Shown here in pieces: positions 1-8,026 of a DNA stretch of 64,000 nt (its first letter is position 1; every line of letters starts with the position of its first letter). The DNA comes from Desulforhopalus sp. IMCC35007 (GTDB lineage Bacteria > Desulfobacterota > Desulfobulbia > Desulfobulbales > Desulfocapsaceae). The notes beneath the pieces were generated by a model. That model worked only from the letters and a program-made list of their open reading frames with translations. It ran no database searches and was not told the origin of the DNA. The stretch covers positions 124,001 to 188,000 of the forward strand of contig NZ_SWCN01000001.1 of assembly GCF_005116575.1 (NCBI RefSeq), written 5' to 3'. The translations under genes and the position numbers were made by a program.

Positions 1-621
1 AGATGTAACGGTCGTATCCCAGATGAATTCGATTTTTTCATTGGCAAAAGCAATTTCCTGAACAATTTTTGTGGCACGAAGTTCGTCGCGTCTGTGAATA
101 ACGCTCACTTTGCTTGCAAATTTTGTCAGGTATTCAGCCTCCTGGACAGCAGTGTTACCTCCACCGATAACGGCAACGTGCATATTTCGATAAAAAGGTG
201 CATCGCAGGTGCCGCAATAGGAGACACCTTTGCCACGCAGTTCCTGTTCTCCGGGAACATTGATAGTGTTGGCACTTGCTCCGGTACAAATAATCAGCGC
301 ACCACAACTCACCTGACTGCCATCGTCAAGAAAGAGGATTTTTTTATCTTGCTGGTCGAGATCCATTTTAGTGACGCAGGCAGTTTCTATGTTTAGATCA
401 AAACGTTGAGCATGTTTGGTCATGTTCTCGATGAGGTCAAAACCGGACAGGCCTTCAGGAAATCCTGGATAATTGTCTACCCAGTCGGTAAGCAGAACCT
501 GACCGCCGGGGGCGCCTTTCTCAATGAGTACATGGTCTAATCGCGCGCGTGCTGCATAGAGACCTGCCGACAAACCAGCGGGTCCTCCGCCGAGGATGAT
601 AAGCTCGTAATGTTCTTTCAT
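1..621 (-). CDS. trxB: Thioredoxin reductase, C-terminus cut by window edge
   Basis: FAD-dependent flavoprotein that passes electrons from NADPH to thioredoxin in the cytoplasm. The gene starts with the ATG at 619-621 and runs off the left edge after 207 codons, about two thirds of the usual ~310. Visible are the N-terminal FAD dinucleotide motif LGGGPAGLSAG (residues 10-20), the redox-active SYCGTCDAPFYR with C136 and C139 (CxxC, as in the E. coli type), and the start of the NADPH fold with GGGNTAVQEA. It lies 84 bp downstream of trxA in the same direction, the expected partner, but a terminator-like hairpin separates the two. Family assignment is secure; the C-terminal FAD motif cannot be checked here. 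Confidence 0.95.
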   Translation of the reverse strand, partial: MKEHYELIILGGGPAGLSAGLYAARARLDHVLIEKGAPGGQVLLTDWVDNYPGFPEGLSGFDLIENMTKHAQRFDLNIETACVTKMDLDQQDKKILFLDDGSQVSCGALIICTGASANTINVPGEQELRGKGVSYCGTCDAPFYRNMHVAVIGGGNTAVQEAEYLTKFASKVSVIHRRDELRATKIVQEIAFANEKIEFIWDTTVTS

Positions 622-645
622 TTTGTGTCAGTCGAGTTGTAACGA

Positions 646-698
646 ATAAAAAAGGCTGTACTTCACTCCGAGTTACTACAGAGCAAAAAGCACAGCCT
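646..698 (-). terminator. Rho-independent terminator after trxA
   Basis: Read on the minus strand, AGGCTGTGC (698-690) pairs with GTACAGCCT (661-653) with one G-U pair and a loop of about 28 bases. A run of Ts follows (652-648). It lies just past the thioredoxin stop, so it would end or attenuate trxA transcripts before trxB. Confidence 0.55.
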
Positions 699-705
699 AG
701 ACGTC

Positions 706-1032
706 TTAGTTAGCTTTTTCAATCAAGGCGACGAGCTGGGATTTTCCAACAGAGCCAGTGATCTGGTCAACAACCTCACCACTTTTGAAAAGAATAAGTG
801 TGGGGATAGCACGAATGCCAAATTTACCTGGAGTTTCAGGGTTGTCATCAACGTTCATCTTGGCAATGGTAACTTTTCCATCATACTCATTGGCAAGATC
901 CTCAATGACTGGTCCGATTGCTTTGCATGGCCCACACCACGGTGCCCAAAAATCCACTAATGTGGGTTGGTCGGATTGAATGGTGCTATCAAATTCTGCA
1001 TCGGTTAATTGCAGGACTTTATCATTTGCCAT
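706..1032 (-). CDS. trxA: Thioredoxin
   Basis: Small cytoplasmic dithiol protein (108 residues, the standard length) that reduces disulfides in ribonucleotide reductase, PAPS/APS reductase and other clients. It carries the canonical active site WCGPCK with C33 and C36, the buried Asp of VDFWA (D27) and the cis-proline loop IRAIPTL. The ATG at 1030-1032 is preceded on the minus strand by AAAGGAGTAAATA, a strong ribosome binding site. The adjacent trxB supplies its reductase, giving a complete thioredoxin system. Confidence 0.97.
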   Translation of the reverse strand: MANDKVLQLTDAEFDSTIQSDQPTLVDFWAPWCGPCKAIGPVIEDLANEYDGKVTIAKMNVDDNPETPGKFGIRAIPTLILFKSGEVVDQITGSVGKSQLVALIEKAN

Positions 1033-1358
1033 TATTTACTCCTTTCATGCGAGATTTGTTTGGTATGAATTTGATGGTGAATACGTTTCCAACAGGTAGA
1101 TACGCATCACCTACTTTACCTTCTGACCAATAAGCTGACAAGCACAAAACTGCGATTGTCTTGGGCAAAATGGCAGAACTTACGCGAATTCGTACATTGT
1201 GCATCATAAAAAAAAAATCAAGGGTCTCTGTTTGACAGAAAATCCTCGTCCGTGCTATATTAACCGTTTGCTCAATCACATCTAATATCTCTCTTTTGCC
1301 GTGTCATAAGATAGAGTTACAAACGAGATCAGCTGCGGCTGATATTTAGGAGAAAGTA
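1033..1358. other. Divergent intergenic region between trxA and hemL
   Basis: This 326-base stretch separates two divergent genes and should hold both promoters. On the plus strand a good sigma70-type promoter for hemL is visible at 1232-1261. I see no equally convincing promoter for trxA and no convincing small gene; the open frames here lack ribosome binding sites. Confidence 0.5.
1232..1261 (+). promoter_or_regulatory. Sigma70-type promoter for hemL
   Basis: A perfect -35 TTGACA (1232-1237), an 18-base spacer and -10 TATATT (1256-1261). It lies about 98 bases upstream of the hemL start and points toward it. Confidence 0.6.
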
Positions 1359-2651
1359 ATGAACTATACAAAATCTGTCCAGCTGTTTTCCAAGGCCAAA
1401 CAAGTAATTCCTGGTGGGGTAAACAGCCCGGTACGTGCCTGCAAGTCAGTTGGCTGTGATCCTGTTTTCATCAAAAAGGCTCAAGGCGCAACACTCACTG
1501 ACGCGGATGATAATACTTATATTGATTTTGTCAGTTCCTGGGGTCCGATGATTGTCGGCCATGCACATCCTGATGTTGTAGGAGCTATCCAGAAGACTGC
1601 CGTGTCTGGGACGAGCTTTGGGGCTCCGACACCCCTTGAAATCGATTTGGCAGAAATGGTGGTGGAGGCTGTTCCTTCAGTCGAAAAGGTCCGTTTTGTT
1701 AATTCCGGAACTGAAGCTACCATGAGTGCGGTTCGTCTGGCCAGGGGATATACCGGAAAAAAAATAGTTGTGAAATTTGATGGGTGCTACCATGGTCATG
1801 CCGATTCCTTTCTGGTCAAGGCTGGTTCAGGGCTTATAACTCTTGGAATTCCCGGTAGCCCGGGTGTACCAGATGATATTGTAAAAAATACAGTTTCCAT
1901 TCCATATAATAATGTGGAGGTCCTCGAAAAGACCCTCCGTGATGAAACCTTGGATATTGCCTGCGTTATAGTGGAACCGGTGGCGGGTAATATGGGTTGT
2001 GTTCCCCCGGCTCCTGGTTTTTTACAGACTTTACGACGTCTTACCAGTGAGCTTGGTATCATTTTGATCTTCGATGAGGTAATTACCGGATTTCGTTTGA
2101 GTTATGGTGGTGCGCAGCATTATTTTAATATAACTCCCGATCTCACCTGTCTTGGGAAAATCATCGGCGGCGGTTTGCCGGTGGGGGCTTATGGTGGAAA
2201 GGCTGAGATTATGGACTGTGTGGCGCCCGATGGGCCCGTCTATCAGGCGGGTACTCTTGCTGGAAATCCACTGGCCATGGCGGCAGGTATTGCAACTTTG
2301 AAGCTTCTGCAGCGGTCTGGGTTTTATAAGGAGCTGGAGGAAAAATCTGATAAATTTAGTGATATGCTGCGTGGGGTTGCTGATAGAACAGGTATTCCTG
2401 TTCAGCTGAACCGGGTTGGCAGTTTGATGACAGGATTTTTTTGTTCCACTCCTGTCACAGATTTTGATTCGGCGATGCTTGCAGATGCCTCACGATATGC
2501 CGTACATTATCGTCAAATGCTTGGGCAGGGGATTTATCTTGCTCCCTCGCAATTTGAAGTCGCTTTTATAAGTGATGCCCTGACGGAAAAAGACCTTGAG
2601 CTGACAGCGAAAATGACTGAATGGTCATTCAAAAAAATGCTCGAAAAGTGA
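1359..2651 (+). CDS. hemL: Glutamate-1-semialdehyde 2,1-aminomutase
   Basis: PLP enzyme that converts glutamate-1-semialdehyde to 5-aminolevulinate in the C5 route to tetrapyrroles (heme, siroheme and corrinoids; siroheme would be needed for dissimilatory sulfite reductase if this is a sulfate reducer). At 430 residues it has the family length. It begins with the characteristic [12 protein letters not shown] segment, has the [15 protein letters not shown] cofactor loop, FDEVITGFR, and [17 protein letters not shown] with K267 as the likely PLP Schiff-base lysine, followed by [12 protein letters not shown]. The ATG has TAGGAGA upstream. It appears to be transcribed alone from the promoter at 1232-1261, with the ATP synthase Fo cluster beginning 85 bp downstream. 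Confidence 0.97.
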   Translation: MNYTKSVQLFSKAKQVIPGGVNSPVRACKSVGCDPVFIKKAQGATLTDADDNTYIDFVSSWGPMIVGHAHPDVVGAIQKTAVSGTSFGAPTPLEIDLAEMVVEAVPSVEKVRFVNSGTEATMSAVRLARGYTGKKIVVKFDGCYHGHADSFLVKAGSGLITLGIPGSPGVPDDIVKNTVSIPYNNVEVLEKTLRDETLDIACVIVEPVAGNMGCVPPAPGFLQTLRRLTSELGIILIFDEVITGFRLSYGGAQHYFNITPDLTCLGKIIGGGLPVGAYGGKAEIMDCVAPDGPVYQAGTLAGNPLAMAAGIATLKLLQRSGFYKELEEKSDKFSDMLRGVADRTGIPVQLNRVGSLMTGFFCSTPVTDFDSAMLADASRYAVHYRQMLGQGIYLAPSQFEVAFISDALTEKDLELTAKMTEWSFKKMLEK

Positions 2652-2658
2652 AAAAATA

Positions 2659-2687
2659 TTGACTATAGTAGGGAGTCGTGCTATCAA
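2659..2687 (+). promoter_or_regulatory. Possible promoter of the ATP synthase Fo cluster
   Basis: TTGACT (2659-2664), a 17-base spacer and TATCAA (2682-2687) lie just after the hemL stop and about 50 bases upstream of atpZ. The match is moderate; read-through from hemL is the alternative. Confidence 0.4.
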
Positions 2688-2736
2688 ACTCCGTTATATT
2701 GTATAGATTGTTGTACCTAAGACGCAGGTGGGGCAA

Positions 2737-2988
2737 ATGTCGGGTGTTAAAAAAGAATTTGTTCAACTGCTTGCCAACTATGGGCACATCGGTTTTACCT
2801 TTGCGGCTGCAATAATGATTGGATTGGCTGGTGGTATTTATCTCGACCAGAAAGTTTTTGATGGCCGGACAGCTCCATGGTTTACCTTCATTGGTCTGGC
2901 GTTTGGTATTGCAGCGGCCTACAAGTCTCTGTTGGAGGTGCTTTGGCGCAACAAAGACAAAGATGAGAAGAAAGACCAGGATAAGTAG
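2737..2988 (+). CDS. atpZ: AtpZ/AtpI-family ATP synthase accessory protein
   Basis: Small two-helix membrane protein of the AtpZ/AtpI family, found at the head of Fo clusters. Family members are implicated in c-ring assembly or Mg2+ supply; neither can be shown here. Helix 1 is around HIGFTFAAAIMIGLAGGIYL, with the family-typical GIYLDQ turn, then helix 2 around FTFIGLAFGIAAAYKSLLE and a Lys/Asp/Glu-rich tail (DKDEKKDQDK). The ATG at 2737 is chosen because AGGTGGGG lies just ahead of it, although spacing is tight; an in-frame GTG at 2728 would add three residues. The next gene starts 8 bp downstream. Confidence 0.8.
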   Translation: MSGVKKEFVQLLANYGHIGFTFAAAIMIGLAGGIYLDQKVFDGRTAPWFTFIGLAFGIAAAYKSLLEVLWRNKDKDEKKDQDK

Positions 2989-2996
2989 AGGGAAGT

Positions 2997-3416
2997 TTGA
3001 CTGAAGGCTCGTTGTCTCTTGAAAAAATGCAGGTTGTTGGTGCGTGTATTCTCGCAGTAATGATCCTTGTGGCAGCGATGTTTGTTTCCCTTTGGTTTGC
3101 CTGGTCTGTTTTGGTCGGGGGGATTATCTCGATGTGTAGTTTCTGGATTGCAAATAAAGGCATCCTCAAACTTGTTGAGACAGTAACTTCTCTTGGGTCT
3201 CCCGAGGATCAGAAGGCAAAGAGCCAGCAGGAACAACGAGGCTATCTGCTCAAATTCTGGCTACGAATTATAATTATAGGTATTGTCCTGACAGTTCTTA
3301 TTAAGGGGCAGATGGTCAATATCTTTGGCTTGATTTTAGGTTTGTCAACGGTGGTACTCACAGTCACCTTAATCTCGGTTCAGGTGGCCTGGGACTACTT
3401 CTTCAGAGGGAGGTAA
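2997..3416 (+). CDS. atpI: ATP synthase subunit I
   Basis: A 139-residue protein predicted to have four membrane helices, of the ATP synthase I chain family, which is thought to help assemble the c ring. Hydrophobic stretches are near residues 10-32, 34-55, 80-100 and 105-130, with a charged loop between helices 2 and 3 (EDQKAKSQQEQRG). The start is a TTG at 2997, preceded by GAGGGA immediately after the atpZ stop, so translation is probably coupled. It sits between atpZ and atpB, the expected place for this gene. Sequence conservation in this family is low, so the call leans on position and topology. Confidence 0.82.
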   Translation: MTEGSLSLEKMQVVGACILAVMILVAAMFVSLWFAWSVLVGGIISMCSFWIANKGILKLVETVTSLGSPEDQKAKSQQEQRGYLLKFWLRIIIIGIVLTVLIKGQMVNIFGLILGLSTVVLTVTLISVQVAWDYFFRGR

Positions 3417-3424
3417 AAGGCGTT

Positions 3425-4147
3425 ATGGAACATCCGATACTATTTATTTCAATTATTCTTGAGAAAATGGGGTTGCCAGTCCCCCATGGACCGGTCGGGC
3501 ATTCGTTGCTCGAGCAGTTGTGCGCGCCATATATGACGTACACCTGGCTTGTAATGGCATTTCTGTTTTTTGTAGCCAAGCTTACCCTCGGAGATCTGGA
3601 AATGGTTCCAGGTAAAGGGCAGAATTTCTGGGAACTGGTTATCGGCGGTATGGATGATTTTTTTGCCGACAACATGGGAAGGGAAATGACTGACAAGTTC
3701 TTTCCAATGATTGCAACTTTTGCGCTGTATATCGCTGTTGCCAACCTTATAGGGCTTATCCCCGGATTTATGTCACCAACCTCAAGCCTCAATACGACGC
3801 TTGCTCTTACACTGATTGTCTGGCTCAGCCATCATGTTATCGGTTTTAAGGCCCACGGTCTTGGTTATTACAAGCACTTTATGGGACCTGTCTGGTGGCT
3901 GGTACCCCTTCTCCTGCCTATTGAGATTATCAGTAACTTTGCCCGACTGCTTTCACTCTCTATCCGTCTTTTCGGAAACATCATGGCAAAAGAGACCCTT
4001 CTGGCAATTCTTTTTATGCTCGCCGGTGGTTTTTTCGCTCCACTGCCAATCATGATTCTCGGAGTACTTGTATCGGTTGTTCAGGCAATGGTTTTTGTTT
4101 TGCTTACCGTGGTTTATTTTTCACAGGCACAAGAACACGCGCATTAA
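3425..4147 (+). CDS. atpB: ATP synthase Fo subunit a
   Basis: Membrane subunit (240 residues) that forms the two half-channels for ions and faces the c ring. The essential arginine is in LSLSIRLFGNIMAKE (R181, equivalent to E. coli R210), on the conserved penultimate-helix segment. Other family marks are NLIGLIPGFMSPTSSLNTTLALT and the C-terminal VQAMVFVLLTVVYFSQA. The N-terminus HPILFISIILEKMGLPVP resembles that of other Desulfobacterota and Geobacter subunits. It starts 8 bp after atpI and forms one unit with atpZ, atpI and atpE. Confidence 0.97.
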   Translation: MEHPILFISIILEKMGLPVPHGPVGHSLLEQLCAPYMTYTWLVMAFLFFVAKLTLGDLEMVPGKGQNFWELVIGGMDDFFADNMGREMTDKFFPMIATFALYIAVANLIGLIPGFMSPTSSLNTTLALTLIVWLSHHVIGFKAHGLGYYKHFMGPVWWLVPLLLPIEIISNFARLLSLSIRLFGNIMAKETLLAILFMLAGGFFAPLPIMILGVLVSVVQAMVFVLLTVVYFSQAQEHAH

Positions 4148-4253
4148 TACAGAGGTGGTGGCACCAAGCGGTGAGCACCGTCTCTTGTTTATAGTTTAGT
4201 AGTTTCGAAATTAGGAAGAAGGCCAAACTCAAAACATTTTTAAGGAGAAAACA

Positions 4254-4505
4254 ATGGAAGGAAATCTTCAGTTAGCTTTGATTTGTGTAGGTGCAGCACT
4301 TTCAATCGGTCTTGCAGGTCTAGGCGCAGGTATTGGTATTGGTTCTGTTGGTAACGGTGCATGTCAGGGTCTTGCTCGTAACCCAGAAGTTCAGCCAAAA
4401 CTCATGGTTTTCATGATTCTTGGTATGGCACTTGCTGAGTCTGTTGCTATTTACGGACTGGTAATCTCTTTGATTCTTCTCTACGCTAATCCACTGCTTG
4501 GGTAA
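4254..4505 (+). CDS. atpE: ATP synthase Fo subunit c
   Basis: 83-residue hairpin of two membrane helices that oligomerises into the rotor ring. The loop ARNPEVQ is the conserved polar turn that contacts gamma/epsilon. The ion-carrying carboxylate is E62 in LAESVAIYGL. S63 and Y67 of the sodium-binding set are present, but the Gln of helix 1 is Ile (I29) and the Val at -2 is Leu (L60), so proton coupling is more likely than sodium. A strong ribosome binding site (AAGGAGAAAACA) precedes the ATG, fitting the high copy number of c. There is a 106-bp gap after atpB and a terminator directly downstream. Confidence 0.97.
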   Translation: MEGNLQLALICVGAALSIGLAGLGAGIGIGSVGNGACQGLARNPEVQPKLMVFMILGMALAESVAIYGLVISLILLYANPLLG

Positions 4506-4542
4506 GAATGTATTAGGTGATACGATCGCCATTTGATCGTTA

Positions 4543-4575
4543 AAAGGGACTGCGGATTTGCCGCAGTCCCTTTTT
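4543..4575 (+). terminator. Rho-independent terminator of the Fo cluster
   Basis: AAAGGGACTGCGG (4543-4555) and CCGCAGTCCCTTT (4561-4573) form a 13-bp stem with a 5-base loop and a T run. It closes the atpZ-I-B-E transcript. Confidence 0.9.
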
Positions 4576-4626
4576 CCGTTTTCAGCCTATATCTCTTCAT
4601 TTGTTGATGTTAAAAGGTCATTTACT

Positions 4627-5361
4627 ATGAACACAGAAGCTGATCCTGATATCGTTATTTATCCGCGAAAAAATAAAAATGAAAAGGATATTCCAGAAGA
4701 GGGGATACTTTTTGTCAACCCTACCGAAGCCTCTATTGAACTGAACAAATGGCAGGAAAAGGGCGCAGAGCAGAGATTCTTATTCAATTCCTCGCTGTAT
4801 GTGCAGGAAGGTGAAAAATTTATTTGCGGTCCGGCGATAGGTGCCCCCATGGCCGCACTTACCCTTGAAAAACTCATTGCTTTAGGGGCCAAAAAGATTA
4901 TCCTCTTCGGCTGGTGTGGAGCTCTCTCAAGACAACTGCAGGTGGGCGATATTCTGGTGCCGCATCTGGCTTTATCTGGTGAAGGAACTTCAAGGTACTA
5001 TGAACTCGCAGGTAGTCCAGCAGGCCCCGATGAGGTGCTACGGTCAAAAATAACAATGCTTTTGAACAAAAATGGTCTGGAAGTTCATGATGGCTGTGTC
5101 TGGTCAACGGATGCCGTATATCGTGAAAAACGAAGCTTTTTGACTATCTTGCATAAAGAACAGGGCGTTGACGCCATAGATATGGAGTTTTCCGCTTTAT
5201 GCAGTGTTGCTCGTTTTAGGGGTGTGAGTTTCGCAGCTGTCCTCGTTGTTTCAGATGAGATCTGGGGTGGTTCCTGGAGACCCGGTTTTTCCAGTAAGGT
5301 ATTTAAAAAGAGAACGGCTGATGCTCGTCAGCTGTTAATTAATAATATAATTGGCAGGTAG
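4627..5361 (+). CDS. Nucleoside phosphorylase family protein (PNP/UDP type)
   Basis: Cytoplasmic enzyme of the purine-nucleoside/uridine phosphorylase superfamily, which cleaves a nucleoside glycosidic bond, in most members with phosphate. Visible are the glycine-rich GPAIGAPMAALTLEKL and KKIILFGWCGALS segments, the VWSTDAVYRE strand, the purine/ribose-binding signature DAIDMEFSALCSVARFRG and VLVVSDEIWG. The ATG at 4627 follows AAAAGG; upstream in-frame codons lie inside the atpE terminator and are unlikely. At 244 residues it fits the family. The substrate (nucleoside, methylthioadenosine, or a futalosine/nucleotide) cannot be told from sequence alone. rimO starts 8 bp downstream, so the two are probably co-transcribed. 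Confidence 0.85.
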   Translation: MNTEADPDIVIYPRKNKNEKDIPEEGILFVNPTEASIELNKWQEKGAEQRFLFNSSLYVQEGEKFICGPAIGAPMAALTLEKLIALGAKKIILFGWCGALSRQLQVGDILVPHLALSGEGTSRYYELAGSPAGPDEVLRSKITMLLNKNGLEVHDGCVWSTDAVYREKRSFLTILHKEQGVDAIDMEFSALCSVARFRGVSFAAVLVVSDEIWGGSWRPGFSSKVFKKRTADARQLLINNIIGR

Positions 5362-5369
5362 GAGAAATA

Positions 5370-6704
5370 ATGGCAGGTAGTTTTCATCTAATTAGTCTGG
5401 GCTGTGCAAAAAATTTAGTGGATTCCGAGGTGATGCTTGGGGCTCTGGCGGCTTGTAGGTATGAACTTGAAAATGAGATTGAACAGGCTGATTTTTTGAT
5501 TGTTAACACCTGTGGATTTATTCAACCGGCGGTCGAAGAGGCTATTGCGGAAATTCTTGAGTTAGTTGCTCTCAAAGAACAGTTTCCCACAAAAAAAATT
5601 GTGGTCGTTGGCTGTCTCGTCCAACGATATGGCAAGAGTCTTGCCACAGAATTGCCGGAAGTTGACCTCTTCATCGGTACCGAAGGGCCTGCACGTATCG
5701 GCAAACTCCTTGATGCTTTGGTCAAAGATGATGAAATGGAAAAAGTAGTCCTCCCGGAGAGGTATCTCATGGACAGCAACAGTCCAAGGATTCTGTCAAC
5801 CCCGCGTTATCGCGCCTGGTTGAAGATTACAGAAGGGTGTAATAATAGATGCTCCTACTGCATGATACCAAGTATCAGGGGAAAGTTAAGAAGTAGAAGA
5901 GGGGGTGATCTTATCGCGGAGGCTGTGCATCTGGAAAAAATGGGGGTAAAGGAACTCTCCCTTATTGCCCAGGACAGTACTGCCTATGGGAATGATCTTG
6001 GCAAAAGCGACAGTCTTGAAAATCTCATGAATGGACTTCTCAGCTCGACCTCGATTCCCTGGTTTCGACTGCTGTATCTGTATCCGACTGGTGTCACCGA
6101 CAGGTTACTTGACCTGATTGCCGAGAATGAGCGGATTGTGCCGTATCTTGATATTCCCTTCCAGCATGTGAACGATCGTGTTCTGGGATTGATGAATCGT
6201 CCCTATGGCCATGATTTTCTCGTCCGCCTTGTGGAAAAGATACGGGCGAAAATCCCAAATATTGCACTCCGTACTACCTTTCTTGTCGGTTTTCCCGGTG
6301 AAACTGAGGCTGAGTTTTTGCAAATAGAGAAATTTTTACAGGAGATACAGCTCGACCATGTTGGTGTTTTTCCCTATACCAACGAAGAGGGTGCGCCATC
6401 AGAAAATTTTACAGGTCAATTAGACGATGCTGAGAAAATCAGAAGAATGGAACATCTCCTTCAGATTCAGGCGCCTCTCTCCCAGGCCCTGCAGCAAAAA
6501 TATATAGGCCAGGTGCTTCCGGTTCTTGTTGAAGGGGTATCCTCAGAAACTGACCTGCTGCTTGAAGGCAGGACGATGTATCAGGCCCCGGAGGTAGATG
6601 GCCGCGTCTATATAAATGATGGTATGGCTCAATCTGGAGATATCGTGCAGGTGGAGATCACGGATGCTCAGATCTACGATTTGGTTGGAGGTATTGTTGT
6701 CTAG
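5370..6704 (+). CDS. rimO: Ribosomal protein S12 methylthiotransferase
   Basis: Radical SAM methylthiotransferase (444 residues) that adds a methylthio group to a conserved aspartate of ribosomal protein S12. It has the N-terminal MTTase domain starting SLGCAKNLVDSEVMLG with the [4Fe-4S] cysteines of that domain (LGC, NTCGF, VGCLVQRY), the radical SAM motif GCNNRCSYC with C157, C161 and C164, then the RimO-type PSIRGKLRSR and LIAQDSTAYG, and a C-terminal TRAM-like region. These features favour RimO over the tRNA enzymes MiaB and MtaB. A ribosome binding site (GGCAGGTAGGAG) overlaps the end of the preceding gene. Confidence 0.95.
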   Translation: MAGSFHLISLGCAKNLVDSEVMLGALAACRYELENEIEQADFLIVNTCGFIQPAVEEAIAEILELVALKEQFPTKKIVVVGCLVQRYGKSLATELPEVDLFIGTEGPARIGKLLDALVKDDEMEKVVLPERYLMDSNSPRILSTPRYRAWLKITEGCNNRCSYCMIPSIRGKLRSRRGGDLIAEAVHLEKMGVKELSLIAQDSTAYGNDLGKSDSLENLMNGLLSSTSIPWFRLLYLYPTGVTDRLLDLIAENERIVPYLDIPFQHVNDRVLGLMNRPYGHDFLVRLVEKIRAKIPNIALRTTFLVGFPGETEAEFLQIEKFLQEIQLDHVGVFPYTNEEGAPSENFTGQLDDAEKIRRMEHLLQIQAPLSQALQQKYIGQVLPVLVEGVSSETDLLLEGRTMYQAPEVDGRVYINDGMAQSGDIVQVEITDAQIYDLVGGIVV

Positions 6705-6716
6705 GCAAAGAACAAT

Positions 6717-6757
6717 AACACCAGATGTTGTAAATAAGAGAAGGTCCATCTGGTGTT
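6717..6757. terminator. Inverted repeat between convergent rimO and HU genes
   Basis: AACACCAGATG (6717-6727) and CATCTGGTGTT (6747-6757) give an 11-bp perfect stem with a 19-base loop. Neither side carries a long T run, so it may be a weak bidirectional terminator for the two convergent genes. Confidence 0.5.
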
Positions 6758-6774
6758 GTATGTGTTGAAGGCTG

Positions 6775-7056
6775 TTACTTCCCCTTGTTAACCTTTTCCC
6801 TGAGGTCTTTTCCAACCTTGAAAAAAGGCAGTTTTTTAGGTTTTACCTGAATTTTTTTGCCTGTTTTTGGGTTTCGGCCTTCGTATGAATCATATTCTTT
6901 GATAACAAAACTGCCAAAGCCTCGAATCTCGATACTCTCACCATTTGCCAGGGCTTCTGTCATGGTATCGATTACCGTGTTGGCAATTGCAGCGGCCTCT
7001 CGGTGAGGAACATTAATATCTTGCGCCAATGCCTCGATGAGTTCTGATTTGTTCAT
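6775..7056 (-). CDS. HU/IHF-family DNA-binding protein
   Basis: 93-residue nucleoid protein that bends DNA as a dimer. It has the helical N-terminus MNKSELIEALAQD, the core IEIRGFGSFVIKEY, and the arm sequence GRNPKTGKKIQVKPKKLPFFKVGKDLR, where the Pro of the arm inserts into the minor groove. TAACTCC downstream of the start reads as GGAGTTAACGT ahead of the ATG on the minus strand. A second HU-family gene lies at 46455-46730; the two differ in sequence and may be alpha/beta-like partners. HU versus IHF-beta cannot be settled here. Confidence 0.93.
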   Translation of the reverse strand: MNKSELIEALAQDINVPHREAAAIANTVIDTMTEALANGESIEIRGFGSFVIKEYDSYEGRNPKTGKKIQVKPKKLPFFKVGKDLREKVNKGK

Positions 7057-7281
7057 ACGTTAACTCCTGTTTCCGAAAATCAAATTAAGGGCTTATGCGT
7101 TTGCATTTCTCTAATAAAGTTACGTGAGTAGTCAATGAAACATCGGTCTTAGCTGGTGGTCCAGGGTGATAACATGCTGTAATTACAACAAAATACCGCG
7201 CCTTCTGTGATCAGTCAAACCTTGTCTGAACCCCTAACTATTTAGATTTAATCAGCTATTTTTGGATTTGTAAAGCAAATT

Positions 7282-7998
7282 TTACAAAAAGATACGATTT
7301 ATGTCTGCGCTGCTCAATAACCTGTACTTACCAATACCGAGTTTGCCCAGACGGAGTTTTCCATAGGCGGTGCGTTTGAGTGCAATTACAGGGTGACCAA
7401 TATGGGCAAACATTTTCTTCACCTGATGTTTTCTACCTTCATGGATGACAATTTCCACCAAAGTGTTGCCCCCTTTCTTTGCCAGGCGCCTGAGCCGGGC
7501 AGGTGAAGTCATTTTTCCTTCAATCATGACGCCCTTTTCCAAACGTTGAAGTGCGGAATCATTTGGATTGCCACGGACAAGCGCTTCATAGGTTTTGTCA
7601 GTAATGTGGCTGGGGTGTTGGATTTTTTGGGCCAGGTTGCCATCGTTGGTGAGGAGCAGGGCTCCTTCGGTATCAAAATCAAGTCTGCCGACGGGGAAAA
7701 GGCGCAATGGGCAGTCTGTGATAAGAGCGGTGACTATGGGACGCCCCTGAGGATCTTTTAAGGTGGTGACATAACCTCTGGGTTTGTTAAGTAAATAATA
7801 GACAGGGGGTTCCTTTTCGGCAACAACCTTGCCTTTAAAACTGACCTCTGAAATGCCTGGTACCACAGTAACACCCATTTCATGGATGATAACGCCGTCT
7901 ACGGTTACGTCACCTTGCTGTATATATTCCTCCGCTTTGCGTCTTGAGCAGATACCACATTGGGCGAGAAATTTTTGCAGGCGTATTTTGTCAGACAT
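7282..7998 (-). CDS. rluB: 23S rRNA pseudouridine synthase, RluB/RsuA family
   Basis: Converts a uridine to pseudouridine in ribosomal RNA. The 238-residue protein begins with an S4 RNA-binding domain (KIRLQKFLAQCGICSRRKAEEYI, given here as positions 4-26) and continues with the RsuA-type catalytic domain, whose aspartate is D107 in VGRLDFDTEGALLLTNDG. EGRKHQVKKMFAHIGHPV is also typical. The ATG at 7998 has AGGA eight bases upstream; a longer reading frame would overlap ubiD and is not needed. RluB (U2605) is the likeliest assignment, but RluE/RluF/RsuA relatives share these motifs. Confidence 0.88.
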   Translation of the reverse strand: MSDKIRLQKFLAQCGICSRRKAEEYIQQGDVTVDGVIIHEMGVTVVPGISEVSFKGKVVAEKEPPVYYLLNKPRGYVTTLKDPQGRPIVTALITDCPLRLFPVGRLDFDTEGALLLTNDGNLAQKIQHPSHITDKTYEALVRGNPNDSALQRLEKGVMIEGKMTSPARLRRLAKKGGNTLVEIVIHEGRKHQVKKMFAHIGHPVIALKRTAYGKLRLGKLGIGKYRLLSSADINRIFL

Positions 7999-8026
7999 TA
8001 TTTGTATCCTGAAATGGGCATGGGGG

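Noticed and set aside
94-396. 100-codon plus-strand frame
   Set aside because: It is antisense to the conserved trxB coding sequence, has no ribosome binding site and no recognisable motif.
1022-1279. 85-codon minus-strand frame over the trxA-hemL gap
   Set aside because: It overlaps the trxA start and the hemL promoter, lacks a ribosome binding site, and shows no family features.
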